Shown here in pieces: positions 45,656 to 56,936 of a DNA stretch of 64,000 nucleotides. Under the pieces are notes generated by a model. The model was not told the origin of the DNA. It ran no database searches and was given only the letters and a program-made list of their open reading frames with translations. Position 1 is the first letter of the stretch, and each line of letters begins with the position of its first letter. The stretch spans positions 58,203,355 through 58,267,354 of the forward strand of contig NC_016131.3 of the NCBI RefSeq assembly GCF_000005505.3, in the 5' to 3' direction. This stretch comes from Brachypodium distachyon. Taxonomy: Eukaryota > Streptophyta > Magnoliopsida > Poales > Poaceae. A program made the translations under genes and the position numbers.

Positions 45656-48369
45656 CTAACAACAATGTACTAATAGATATATTATAAATGAAGTACTATA
45701 AGGTTTCACGATTAAACTTACGGTCGTTACTGATGAAGTGCTCCCACTAGTTTCAGTGGACCATCTCGTCCTTTCCATTTTGACAAGTCGGTCGAGTATA
45801 TTCTGTGTAGATGGCCTTCTCTTAGGATTATTGTCCCTACACTCTTTTCCTATCTCAGCGCATACTCTTATTTGTTCCAACTGATTTTCTCTTATGTCCA
45901 CCATGTTCCTCCAACTTTCAAATACCTAGAAAAGTAAATTTTGTGCCATCAAAAGGAGCAACATCTTTCTAGATCTCCCTCCATCCCATATTAAGTGACG
46001 AAATATTACATATATCTAGTCACTTTTTGGGTATAGTTACATTCATATTTGTGCAAATTTGAGTCACTTAACATGGGACGGAGGGAGTACTATACACCTT
46101 GGCATGGACCATGCAAGAAACTAATTTTGATTTTTTTATCGAATTAAATTACTTTGAGATCATCAGAAAACTTGGATGTTTGAACACTTCGTATTTGTAA
46201 TTTTTAATAAAACAAATTTACATTTGAGTTATACACCAAAAAGAAAAGAACTGGAGGACTAGTTAATACAGAATTTCGAAGTGTAAATACCAAAACTGTT
46301 TTTTATAAAATTGGTATTAATATTATTAGAAAAAGTAAGAGTGCACACTGTATACCCACAAGTATGTATGTGGTGAATATGTTTTCAAACTTATCTCTTG
46401 GAGAACACATTTTCCACTAGATCTAGCTCTATTGCATGATTTTGCCACTTATGCTCGTTACCTTAGAATTAGAATTGGTAATGTACGTTGCTGGAATAAT
46501 TGAACAGAGGTAGCAAATGTCAACGGATTGGACGGAATAGGGTCCTGTGTGCAGGCGAAGAAAATTTATGGTAGAATGTAAAGGGACTTGGACAAATGGC
46601 AAATGGGCAGAGATCCACGGATCGAAATTGTACTCTCTCCGTTCCCAAATTCCCGTCGTGGTTTTAGTTCAATGTAGGACCAGCCAACCAAGTTGAAGAA
46701 AATTTATGGTAGAATGTAAAGGCGCTTGGACAAATGGCAAATGGGCAGAGATATCCACTGATCTAAATTGTACTTCCTCCAATTCTAAATTCCGGTCGTG
46801 GTTTTAGTCCAATGTAGGACCAGCCAAGCAACTGTTCTTACCTCGTCAATTTCATCATGATGCTTCTTTCCTGTCAGTATCTCTGATATTATAACGCCAA
46901 GACTAAAAATATCAAATTTTAATGTGATTTCCCCACTAAAATATTCTGGTGCCATATATCCGCTGCATTAAAATTTGTATGATCCTGGTTAAAGAACGTT
47001 AAGGGACAGAACAGTATTCCTCATACATAACCAAGAAAAATATATTTCAAGTGGCTTGAGAAACTCACAGTGTTCCAACTAAACTTGAAGTAATAGTCCG
47101 CGTTTTGTTTTCACCAAACCACCTTGAGAGACCAAAATCAGCTATTTTTGGTTCCTTGTTATCATCTAGCAATATATTAGAAGGCTTCATATCTAGATGA
47201 GCAATGTGGTTCTCGTGGAGGTAATGTAACCCCTCGCAGATACCCTTAATTATTTGGTAGGACTTTTTCCATTGAAGTCCATTAGATATATCTATGGAGT
47301 GTAGGAGAAACAGAGTTTAGTAATTGAGATACCTGGAATACTCTTCATCAATTGTATGAATGGAATGTTTGAATGAAATGATCTACTCCCTCTGTTCCTA
47401 ATTAATTAGCGCCGGTTGTTTTGCAAAGAAACCCTTATAAATTTCCGAAATAAACCTGCAGTACACATCTTCAATTAAATGTGGACTGCGTGTTGATTTC
47501 AAAAAAACAACAGGGTTTTTTCGCAAAAGATCCGAAAGAACATGGACTGCAGGTTTATTTCGAAAATTTACAGGATTTCTTTGCAAAACAGACGGCGCCA
47601 ACTAATTAGGAACAGAGGGAGTATGTTAGAACGTGGACTGCAGGTTTATTTCGAAAATTTACAGGATTTCTTTGCAAAACAGACGGCGCCAACTAATTAG
47701 GAACAGAGAGAGTATGTTAGAACGTGGACTGCAGGTTTATTTCGAAAATTTACAGGATTTCTTTGCAAAACAGCCGGCGCCAACTAATTAGGAACAGAGG
47801 GAGTATGTTCAAGGAAATAAAGATGCAAACAAATGATGGTTATGCCCTTCGGAAACAAATGATGGTTACCACATACCTTTAATGTACACATCAAGACTTC
47901 CTGGTAGATACTCAAAGCATAGCAATCGTTCTCGTAATTCTGCCAGGACAAAGTTGTTGTCCATGTTTTTCACTTGTCCTTGCGTGTCAGCACAGTATCC
48001 CAGAAACCGCACTATATTTTTGTGCTTTGCTTTAGTGAGACAACCAACCTCTTGCGTGAACTTATTCTCATAAGCATGCAAGTTGATCAACTTCTTCACA
48101 GCGACCAACCTATTCGGAAGCGTTCCCTGCATTTGCAGCATGTTTTGTCATCACGATAAGCATATTTTTCACTAAAAGTTGGATACAGTAGTTGCGGTTA
48201 ACAGTACCTTGTAAACCACGGCAAATCCACCGCTGCCGATTTCCTGATCACAAGAGAATCCTCCTGTGATGTTTTCTAGAAGTGATAATGGTAGCTCTCT
48301 CGGCTCTACACTTTCATCTAATAGCATGTGCTCCAGGTCACTTGGTCCTATGGTGCTTTGGCGATCCAT
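45656..48369 (-). CDS. Non-RD protein kinase, receptor-like cytoplasmic type
   Basis: Five exons: 48369-48208, 48126-47877, 47291-47069, 46962-46842, and 45925 to either the stop at 45658-45656 (341 residues) or a GTAAGT donor after 45722. No signal peptide or membrane segment precedes the domain, as in receptor-like cytoplasmic kinases. Visible motifs: IGSGGFAVVYK glycine loop, VAVKKL lysine, FTQEVGCL alpha-C Glu, HLDMKPSNILL catalytic loop (Asp kept, Arg replaced, so non-RD), DFGLSRW, GYMAPEYF, and RRPSTQNILDRL in subdomain XI. All catalytic residues are present. Non-RD kinases in grasses are often linked to immune signalling; no role is shown here. Introns 2 and 4 carry MITEs and tandem repeats. 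Confidence 0.82.
45975..46087. mobile_element. Stowaway MITE in kinase intron 4
   Basis: Ends CTCCCTCCATCCCATATTAA and (reverse complement) CTCCCTCCGTCCCATGTTAA, 113 bp. TA follows on the right, while the left flank reads AT. Confidence 0.85.
46557..46832. repeat. 138-bp tandem duplication in kinase intron 4
   Basis: Units start at 46557 and 46695 with GAAGAAAATTTATGGTAGAA and end with ATGTAGGACCAGCCAA. The copies differ by roughly a dozen bases, so the event is not recent. Confidence 0.85.
47386..47802. mobile_element. MITE with 91-bp terminal triplication in kinase intron 2
   Basis: A Stowaway-like element starts CTCCCTCTGTTCCTAATTAA at 47386 after TA and first ends GGAACAGAGGGAG at 47621 before TA (236 bp). 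The terminal 91 bp, including that inverted-repeat end, is then present twice more at periods starting 47621 and 47712. Copies are almost identical. Confidence 0.85.
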
Positions 48370-49426
48370 CGTTCTGAGCTATACCCTGAAATCGATATGG
48401 CCGTCCATTTCGGTTAATCCTAAGGTCAAGGTCGATCTGTACTGCTATCACGATGTAAGCAGTATATTCCACTGTTGGGCCAAATAAAACAGTATAAAGA
48501 GTATTTCCGGAACACCTGTTTATGCACGACCCAAAAGGTGAAATTGGGACACCGTCTCCTCTCCCACCCCGTCGTCTCCCCTAATCGAACGTCGTAATTT
48601 GGAGAAAATAAGAATTCTCTCGCTGGATTAAAAGAGGCTATGGCTGGCGGCCACGGCAACGAGCGGCTTGCTGACGATGACAGTCTCCACAAATGAAGGG
48701 TGGAGATTTATATACTGCTCCTCTCTCCTAAGCAGTAAGGGGTACCATAAGAATCCTCATTTTTAATCACGTATACCGATGTGCCCTTCTGAGGCTGCGA
48801 ACCCAAGTAAGATTTTCAAACATTTAAGCTGGCTCGAAGTGGGATGTGCTAGCTGCAGTGGTGTCTATGTGTTTCTTTATTTCATCTGGACCTCATATGA
48901 AACGAAGAATTAATAGGAGAAAGGACTAAGAAGCCATTAAAAACTTACTCCCACTGTTTCTAATTAATTGGCGTTGGAAATTTTGCAAAAAAGAAAACCT
49001 CTTGTTATTTCCTGAAATCGACATACTGTCCACGTTGTGCCAGAACTTTTGCAAAAAAACCTGTAGTTTTTCGAAATCAACCCGCAGTCCACGTTCAATT
49101 GAACATGTGTACTGCATGTTGATTTCGTAAATTAATAGGATTTTTTTTGCAAAATGGCCGGTGCCAACTAATTGGGAACGGAGGGAGCACGATTTGCCTA
49201 ATCCCTAATATCCAAGGTCAAATTGGTGCCAAACAGGGGAGCTGTAATCAGAAAACATGGTTAAACATTAGCAGGCTCTTAATTAAACAACCACAAAAAA
49301 ACTTACTTGGCGACAACAACAATATTGAGATAAAAGGTCAGATGTCCCACGTTATGTTCCTAGTTCCCATCTGAAAAAATAAAACAAGTGAAATGCAGCC
49401 TACGGTTTGGGCTACCTCCGGAACTA
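48370..49426. other. Upstream region of the kinase gene
   Basis: The first 330 bp have an open frame but no recognised domain and probably include the leader and promoter. A MITE follows at 48948-49187. No other gene is supported. Confidence 0.5.
48948..49187. mobile_element. Stowaway-like MITE, 240 bp
   Basis: Starts CTCCCACTGTTTCTAATTAA after TA and ends CAACTAATTGGGAACGGAGG GAG. It is the same family as the element in kinase intron 2. The right flank is CA, not TA. Confidence 0.75.
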
Positions 49427-49739
49427 TGTTGATATATTTGTCAACTATGTGTACGAGTAGAGGTATACTTGTAATTAGCGGAGGATTTGGTAGTCGAACA
49501 CGTGTAAGCCGGGTCTAATATATAAAGGCACCGTGGGTAGGCCTAGGAGAATATATGACAACCATGCTCGCAGGGGAGCAGATGGCTTGTAGCGGCGTCC
49601 GAGGTGGTCGGTATTGCGGTATTATGAGAGAGGAGCGTCGGTAGTCATGCCTCGGGAATGTAGGCTTCGGCAGAACCTCGTTAACAAATATTGTGCCTCA
49701 GTGTCATCATTAATCGTGCATCTGCCTAATATCGTAACA
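49427..49739 (+). mobile_element. Solo LTR related to the intron-3 element
   Basis: 313-bp sequence TGTTGATATATTTGTC... ending CCTAATATCGTAACA. Its reverse complement aligns along its length with the LTRs at 7949 and 10889. Perfect 5-bp TSD AACTA at 49422-49426 and 49740-49744. No primer site or interior remains, as expected after LTR-LTR recombination. Confidence 0.88.
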
Positions 49740-49776
49740 AACTATAATTTGGCAAATCCCAAACATATATCCATGC

Positions 49777-50403
49777 CAAGGTTTTGAATAGCGCACTATG
49801 ACATGTAGCGGCGGCCTCCTCCAGATGCCATACACCTGGTAGTGTGCTATAGCGTGCACCATTTTAAATAGTGTTTTGCGAAAAAGAAAAATCAAATATA
49901 GTCCAAAATTAAAGGTTTCAGCATAGCAACGTATTAAAAAATTCTCCAACCCTTTACAAGACCAAATCCATGACATAAACATAGATATGACACATAATTC
50001 AAGTATTAAATAGTTTTAAGGAACCAAGCGTAACATCCACAACGCACGGGGCAACAACATAGCATAAAGTACTCATTCAGAAGTAGATGAAGAATGCATG
50101 TCGTTGTTGTCTTCCAATTCAGAAGAGGAACCAACAGATTGGGCTTCAGAAAGCAACTTCTTCTTCCTAAGGTGGGAAACTCTCTTTCTTTTTTATGACG
50201 CGATTGCTCCTTGTGATGCACCTTTAACGCTCTATAGGAAATAGCGTTTAGCGCCCTTTAGCACTAATAGCGAGAATAGCGTTTAGCGCCGTTTGGCACG
50301 CTATTAGCGATAATAGAGGCATGCGAGAAAAATTGCTTACGTAACATCAGGTCTTTAAATATGCTATAACGTCGGCGAGGAAATAGCGCTATTTAAAACC
50401 ATG
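49777..50403. mobile_element. hAT-like element, 627 bp
   Basis: Left end CAAGGTTTTGAATAGCGC and right-end complement CATGGTTTTAAATAGCGC are inverted repeats. Many AATAGCG(T/C)TTAGCGC-type words sit near the right end (50230-50300). Eight-base flanks ATCCATGC and ATCTATAG are only partly alike. The end sequence resembles the element at 12223. Confidence 0.55.
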
Positions 50404-51974
50404 ATCTATAGTACTAAAGAATAACGAGGCGGAAGAAATAAATTTTGGGACAAACGAGAAGTGAGCTACTCCATCCTTCTGGGTTTATAAGCCTGTATTG
50501 AAATTCATGCCTAACTTTAACCAATAATTATATAAATAATATTTGATATATGTTAAAAGTTATATCTTTAGAAAGAGGTTCGAAGAAGAAGAACCTTGAA
50601 TACCCGAAGAAGCCGGCTGCGGATTGGAGATGTTTCTGATGATGTTTCCCAAGTGCGCGGGGAAGTCGCCTGGTTGCCTCTCAAACCAGCAAAGGGAGGA
50701 GAAGAAAAGCCGCAAACTTGGCCTGCTCTCTCCAAACATGGGGATCTCTATTTGTAAGCCAGCAGGTCCAGGGCAGGTGGCCTTCCACGCGCGTGGGGAC
50801 GAGTGAGTGATCACGGGTGTGGTGTCCTGTGCAAGTGCAAGGAAGATACCACTATACTTTTCTTATTTTTTCTACAATTTCTAATTGTCTTGTGTTGTTA
50901 TTGACTCCGCACCTAGCAGTAGATTAGTAGTACTGCTAGGTCTCCCGTCTCCTCGTCCGCATCCACTTCCCTCTGTCTCTGTTTTATCCACCGACAGAAG
51001 CAACCGAAGGCAAACGCACACATATTAACGCCCCGTTTGGAATATGATCAGAATATATAACACATGAATATTGAGAAAGGTCATATATGACTTTTTCACA
51101 CTTTTCACTAGTAAAATGTTAAAAAATAAAGTTCGTCTCCCTTAGTTTTCCCCCGAACCGTCTCCTCCCTCCCCAGTCCTCACAGCCTTCCACCCTCCCT
51201 CACCACGCCGGTGCCATCCTCGCCCTCCTCCAGCATGATATCGCTGCGAGGGGTTTCTGCTAAATTACATTGTCAATGGTTGTGGTCTGTGCCCCCTTGC
51301 TGACGTGTACCTGGTCAATGAACCACGTAGGTGGGTCAAACGTGTCAAAATCAGTTTAGGATCTCGCATGAGACACTTAAAATAAAATCAAGAACTAAGT
51401 GTGCAGTTTCATAATTTATGACTGAAATAACACCAACTCAATAATAGTAGGACCGTCGGTGCATTTGCGTCTTCTTTTTTCCGTCACGTGGGAAGAGGTA
51501 CGACGGACGAAGTTTGTTGACAAAGGAACCTCGCGTATTTTACCTCCGAGAGATGGAACCACCAGCCGATCATCGTCTGGTTAAAGCATGGAATAAATTC
51601 AAAAAATGCAAGCACCCATGGCAAGTCTGGAACTTGAACCTAGTTGGCCTAGTTCCACCACAAGGAACCAACCACTTGAGTTAGGCTCAGTTCACGGAAC
51701 CTCACGTATTTTAGTTTTTAGAATAGATAGGTATAGATAGATATATATAGATTTGGATCAAACTTTAATTGAACGTCACCGAAAACAAATGCATGGGGGC
51801 GCCGGCCGGCCCCAAGGGACATATAGGTTAATTAGAATCGTCCATGGCGTTTTCGCTCGTCCTGTTCCTCAGTACTTCTGTTGCAAATTACCCATCAATG
51901 GAATTAAGATAATCACAAGTTGTGCTGAAACAAACTTTCTAACGCTCGACGATTAATTAAGAGAAAATTAAAAT
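50404..51974. other. Intergenic, nothing supported
   Basis: Short open frames on both strands at 50560-50814 are coding-like in length only, without a recognised domain. A CCCCGTTTGGAAT motif at about 51032 is typical of MITE ends, but its partner was not found. Confidence 0.45.
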
Positions 51975-52310
51975 TACAGATCGCGGTCAGTTGGTCAAAG
52001 AATTAGGTGAGTCTGATTGCAGAGGAAATAGACATATAAACAAAACAGTATATAATTAACATCACTGATCCCGATCAGTGGGTCAAAGGATTAGGTCAGT
52101 GGGTCAAAGAATTAGGCCAGTCTGATTCCAGAGGAAATATTCATATACACAAATAAAGTTATAATCAACATCACTGATAGTGATTAGTGGGTAAATGGGT
52201 CAAAGAATTAGGCGAGTCTTTTTTTTGCGGGGAAATATTCATATACACAAAGAATTAGGCATGTCTGATTACGGAGGAAATAGACATATATACACAAAAT
52301 AATTAGCATT
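51975..52310. repeat. Degenerate ~100-bp tandem array
   Basis: About four units, each with GGGTCAAAGAATTAGG, GTCTGATT, GAGGAAATA and CATATA(C/T)ACAAA in that order, with deletions between copies. Confidence 0.7.
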
Positions 52311-52595
52311 CGCGGCTCTTGGACTAACTAGTCAAGCTACACACGTACGTGCAATTCACTCCACAGTGTAGCAGCTCCTGTGCGCATAAGCAATAAAAAA
52401 AAAGAAGGTGAATTGCATTTATTTTTTACCTTATGTTTATAAATTTGTGGCAATGTTTATTTCATATTAATGTAGTCATATTTAACTTCCTGTTTGTAAA
52501 TTTAGTTACGATGTTTACCCTATTTAACTGATTTGTCCGGCTTTTACATGTTGGGTGCACCTGTGGGCTGGTGTGACAAGTGATTGGACGCCGAA
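52310..52595. repeat. Dispersed segment shared with 53635-53840
   Basis: Both begin ATTCG(C/T)GGCTCTTGGACT and end near GGTGTGACAAG or GATGTGACAAG, then TGGA, with diverged AT-rich sequence between. This suggests an old local duplication. Confidence 0.5.
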
Positions 52596-52621
52596 TTGGA
52601 AGCGTGTATTCGCTAGACACT

Positions 52622-52864
52622 GGGGCCGTTTGGTTTAGCACCTACGTGCGCCTTGTCAAGTATTGGCACGCCAACGCTCTCGGGGCTTTGGTTTGCTTCA
52701 ACGTCCGCACGTTGGCTCGCCAACCACCTTCTGCAGAAAACACGCCAATACCAGTTCAGTTTTGCGCCCACGCCCTGACGAAAAAGGGGCGGCAAAATCC
52801 TCCGCCAATTCGCTTGGGAACCAACTCCTTGGCGCGGTGGGCTGGGGCATAAACCAAACGGGCC
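52622..52864. mobile_element. MITE with GGCCCGTTTGG-type ends
   Basis: Left GGGGCCGTTTGGTTTAGC and right complement GGCCCGTTTGGTTTATGC form inverted ends of a 243-bp GC-richer element. Superfamily (PIF/Harbinger or hAT) is uncertain because the TSD was not resolved. Confidence 0.6.
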
Positions 52865-53441
52865 ATTTCTCCCTCAAGTCGACTCAACATGCACGCTCGC
52901 CAACTGATATTTCTATGTTCTTACAAACTCGACCTAATCTATTACCGATCCCGCACCGCCGTATAAGTATCACCTGCTATGCCACTATAGTAAAGTCCTA
53001 TACTATACATGAGTACTTTAGCCTCAAGTCAGCTCACGTCGGTTCGACCCATATATCATGTTAGAATTGGACAAATCTTCTATATCTAAGTAGAAAAAAC
53101 CACTACTTTATTTTTCTCAACATGCAAGCATGCTACGTCATCACACCATTAATTTGTTCACATCTATTTAGTGGGAAACTCATATTTTTTGCGCATGCAT
53201 GCAAGCTACTTTTCATCAAACTATCTCAACTAATTGAAGAATATATAATCTATCATACAATTTCATTATACATTTTCACTGGATACTCTTTTCTTGCTAC
53301 TTTTCACTCATGTATGTTAACTAAAAATTTCCTCAAAGCTCACATATGTTAACTAAAAATTTCCGCAACAACGTGCGGGGCATCATCTATAGTTAGTTGA
53401 ACGGGGGCAAACATTGTCACAAGTTAAGATGTGGCAATCGG

Positions 53442-53608
53442 AGAGCCAATTGGAGCTCACGTCGTGGGTGCCTAGCTGGCGTCAAGAGAGTTCCCTGCAC
53501 CCATACTGTTAGGTAATGTTTCTAGAGTGAGGGATTAGCAGCTCAATTCTGTCTTCTCAAGTCATTTTCTAGCAGATGGATGATTCAGCGTTTGAGACAA
53601 ATTATTAG
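53442..53608. repeat. Dispersed 165-bp repeat, copy 2
   Basis: Matches the upstream region of the membrane protein gene at 43041-43207 in the same orientation. Confidence 0.8.
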
Positions 53609-53842
53609 TTTCAATTCACCCTTTTTTAATTAACATTCGTGGCTCTTGGACTTGTTGGTCCCACAATTCATTGGGCGGCGTTTGTGAATTTGTGATAACA
53701 TTTATCTGATTATAAGTTTTGTGCCATGTTTTACTCCATCTTTGTATGTAAGATTTATTATAGGATTTACTTCATGTAACTAATTTGCACTTTTCTGAGA
53801 CGAAGAGCCCACTTGTCAGGCTGATGTGACAAGCAACTGGAT

Positions 53843-54516
53843 AGGTTCCCCTCGTCTAAGAGAAACCCTAGCCGTCGTCTTCTTCGGAAGAAACTTCAAT
53901 CTCCAGCGGTTCCTCTCGTCTCTCACGGCCGATCTGGTTTTAAGAGACGAGGGGAACCACGGATCAACATCTGGCATCAAGTTTTGCTACCTTCTTTCGC
54001 TAGGTTTTTGTGTGCTTCTCGGTGGCGTCTTGGTGATGGAGACGCCGTCGTCTTGAAGATTGGTGTCCTGGCTTCTTCATCGTCCTGGTGTAGGCGTTGC
54101 AATCAATGTCATGGAGTTAGTGATTCTCACGACACGTCTTTTCGGGTCGCTGATCTTTTTCCTTGTGGATTCATCAATGGAAAAGCAGTTTTACAGCTTG
54201 TCTCGCAAAGGGTATTACCTCGGCCATGTTGCGTTCAATGATCTTAGGTTCTCACCGTTTGAGGTGGGCGGCTCATGCGGCTTTTCAAAACCTCTGAGGT
54301 TAGTTCAGCCTGTGCAAGCATGGTATTCTTCAATTTTGTCAACGAATACGTGGAGAAGTATCAAAATGCGAAGGATGGATCAAGAGAAGTTTACTTCGAA
54401 GGCTACAATGAAGTTTTAGTTTTGTTGAATATCTTTGTTAATTGTATTCGTTCGTGTATCGATCTTTTGTACTTCGTCGCTTGAATTAATAAAGCCAGAT
54501 AGTTGCTCTAAAAAAT
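53843..54516 (+). mobile_element. Retroposed 674-bp sequence with 11-bp TSD
   Basis: A perfect 11-bp direct repeat AGCAACTGGAT flanks the segment (53832-53842 and 54517-54527). It ends with AATAAAG and a short A run (54510-54515). It begins GGTTCCCCTCGTCTAAGAGA and has GC-rich leader-like sequence with AAACCCTAG. The 119-codon frame at 54060-54419 has no known domain. This fits a LINE-mobilised RNA: a SINE-like or non-autonomous LINE, or a processed transcript of unknown origin. Confidence 0.7.
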
Positions 54517-54534
54517 AGCAACTGGATGTCCAAT

Positions 54535-54810
54535 CTTTTTTACCGGAAACTGTAGGGGAGTCCCCGACAGCATTTGTATTAGTAATCGAAAAGGTACAAA
54601 GTCAGGTATGTACAAGGGGACCTATATACAAGGGCTAAGGTAAGTCATTAAGCCAGGCCAATTAGAAGTGTATTTGCTTCCTCAGTTGGACCCAATTCGC
54701 TTATCGACTGTTTTTAGTGCTCTCACAAGCTCGACGGAATCTTCCCCAATCCCGTAGTGCGCACGATTGTTGCTTGCTATATATGCCGCCATGGTAAAGT
54801 CATACAGAGG
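54535..54810 (-). mobile_element. LINE 3' fragment
   Basis: The reverse complement ends CTCCCCTACAGTTTCCGGTA plus an A run, the usual 3' end of a plant LINE. Upstream sequence resembles an RNase H-region remnant, but no intact frame remains. Confidence 0.5.
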
Positions 54811-55601
54811 AGTCAGTTGCCACATCAGTACGACAGGTCAGCCAAACATTTGAACCAAGCAAACTAGTTGGATAGGTTAAACATTGAGGTAATAATACTG
54901 GAAGTACAAGAACTTGTATTGCGAGCAATTTAGTACAAAAAGTTGCAAAATGAGGTCAGGTGGTACACCAACTTGACTTGCGGGTGCACGTTTGGTCATA
55001 GCCAATGGATGGTCGACATCTGGCTTGCCGGTTGACTTGTTTGTTTTACATAAAAAAACCCGCGTTGTTTCGCTTATACAAAAAGCTCCTCCGAATCAAA
55101 TCTTAACATTCCTCTCTGATCGCGCTCAAAAGCGGCCGCGCTGCTCCACGACGATGGTGTCGCCGTGCCGTCGTTGCGCGCCTCCACCGCGAAGGTCGAG
55201 GAACGCATATCCCATATTGCTGCTCTCCAGGTTGGCATGCCATGAGATGAGAGGCAGGCTATGCTCTGCGTGCTCTTCATGCTATCGTGATATGCTCTGC
55301 ATGCGCATTACCATGCCAAGGCCGCGCCTTTCCCCATCATCGTCGCAACCTACCCCTACTGCGCGCCGCCGTTCCTCGCCGCCGCTCCCCAGCCCACCGT
55401 CAATTGCTTTCTTCAGTTGGGATGTCTTCTGTTCAAGCATGTAAACCTTCCATCACTCTCGCCGCCGCCGCCTTTGAGCTCCAACAAGGTTGTCCCCTCG
55501 CCTACGTCAGCTGTCCTGGATTCGAGTCCCAAGGCTCTCTCCTCGGCGTCGCCACCCACAACTCCGCCGATCCAGGCTTTGAGCCCCTACAAGGCTCTCT
55601 C
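54811..55601. other. Possible interrupted Pro/Ser-rich open frame
   Basis: From about 55417 a plus-strand frame is rich in Pro, Ser and Ala with a repeated SP(K/Y)KALS-type word. It runs into the solo LTR at 55602, and a compatible frame resumes at 56937 (PPTPRPVPALSPKALLLL) to a stop near 57021. The product is not recognised. It may be a captured or low-complexity sequence and not a gene. Confidence 0.25.
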
Positions 55602-56931
55602 TGAGGGGGCGCGTAGAGATAAACAAAAAACTTTTCCTACGCGAACTCCCAAGATCTAGCCGAGGTAGAAGGCCACGAGGATTACCACTAGACGCGCAGT
55701 TGCGGATTATTGATGCGGCGCCTTGATGCAGTGCAGTCCCTCGATCCGATCCAGCCGATCCAATCCCGCGATCGTCGAAGTGCTGAACGTACAGCACCTC
55801 TGCCGGTATCCACACGTGCGAGGAGGAGCTCCGGCGGCGGACTGCTAGATCCGGTGCGACGGTTGAACTGAATCGGGCTAGGGTTCTCAACGCATGAGAG
55901 TGGAAAAAACCGTGCCCTTTAGGCATCCCACGCCCCTGCTTATATATCGAGTGGAAGTGGGCTCCAAGCCTTGTGGCCCATCCACCCTGCGAGTCCAACT
56001 CGCATTGTCAGCCCAATTCCAGTTCGGGTCCAACCCGACCAAATACTTGCTCCCGCTCTTAAGTGTGTGACCCCACAGGCTCATGGCGACTTGGACACGA
56101 TTGGAGTCCGACTCACAATCGATCAATCGGTAGCGGCTCCTAGCAGAACGTGCCGACTCCCAAGTACCATCGAGTCATGACGACGTACCTTCCAATGTGA
56201 CATACGTCTTAGTCCCTTTTTGCCTCACGATATACCTTGTCGAACTATAGGCGATTAATCGTCATCCCTTTAATAGTTCAACTCTCTTCTCGATCTGTGA
56301 TATACGATTCATCCGACTAACTCTTAGTCGATCGACCCGGTTAACAATTAACCAAGTCGCGCATGGCCATGCTTCCCGAATCATATCACTCGAGAGGGCC
56401 CAGAGAATATCTCTCCAGTCGGAGGGGCAAAATCCCATCTTGGTTATCCACATCACACAGCTTGATTCTCAGTCAACCCGAACTCTGCCTTTATAACTGC
56501 CCTGTTACGGAACAACGTTTGACAGAACCTAAGTTGGTGATCCACAACTCGGATTGTGCGATAACCTCAGGTCTAAGGATTACATTGATTGAGACATGCA
56601 AATGACGACCTACTCGTTGCATCTCAATATGGGTCAGTCCGACTCGCTAAACTCTTTAGCCGAGTCCGTGTAAGCTGGAATGACATCACCATGCCCATGA
56701 CAAGTGGAACCGAGTCATCAGCCAACTTTCACATTAGTCTAGGTTATGTGTCCAGCACAACCTCAATGACTAAGGACAATTTAGTATGAACAACATGAAT
56801 ACATAGTTCCACAATCAAATCACATATTCAATGATACATATCAGATGTTCAAACAAGGACAACTCAATAATATTTATGAATACATTGGGAATTACATCAT
56901 ACATGATTGCCTCTAGGGCATATTCCCAACA
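55602..56931 (-). mobile_element. Solo LTR, 1,330 bp, TSD CTCTC
   Basis: In minus orientation it starts TGTTGGGAATATGCCCTAGA and ends GCGCCCCCTCA. Perfect 5-bp duplication CTCTC at 55597-55601 and 56932-56936. Long LTRs with this start are common in grass copia families. No interior, primer site or second LTR is present. Confidence 0.88.
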
Positions 56932-56936
56932 CTCTC

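Noticed and set aside
50560..50814. 84-codon minus-strand frame
   Set aside because: Coding-like length only. No domain, no splice partners, and an equally long opposite-strand frame.
51975..52310. CRISPR-like array
   Set aside because: Units are long, diverged and without unique spacers of constant length. The genome is a plant's.
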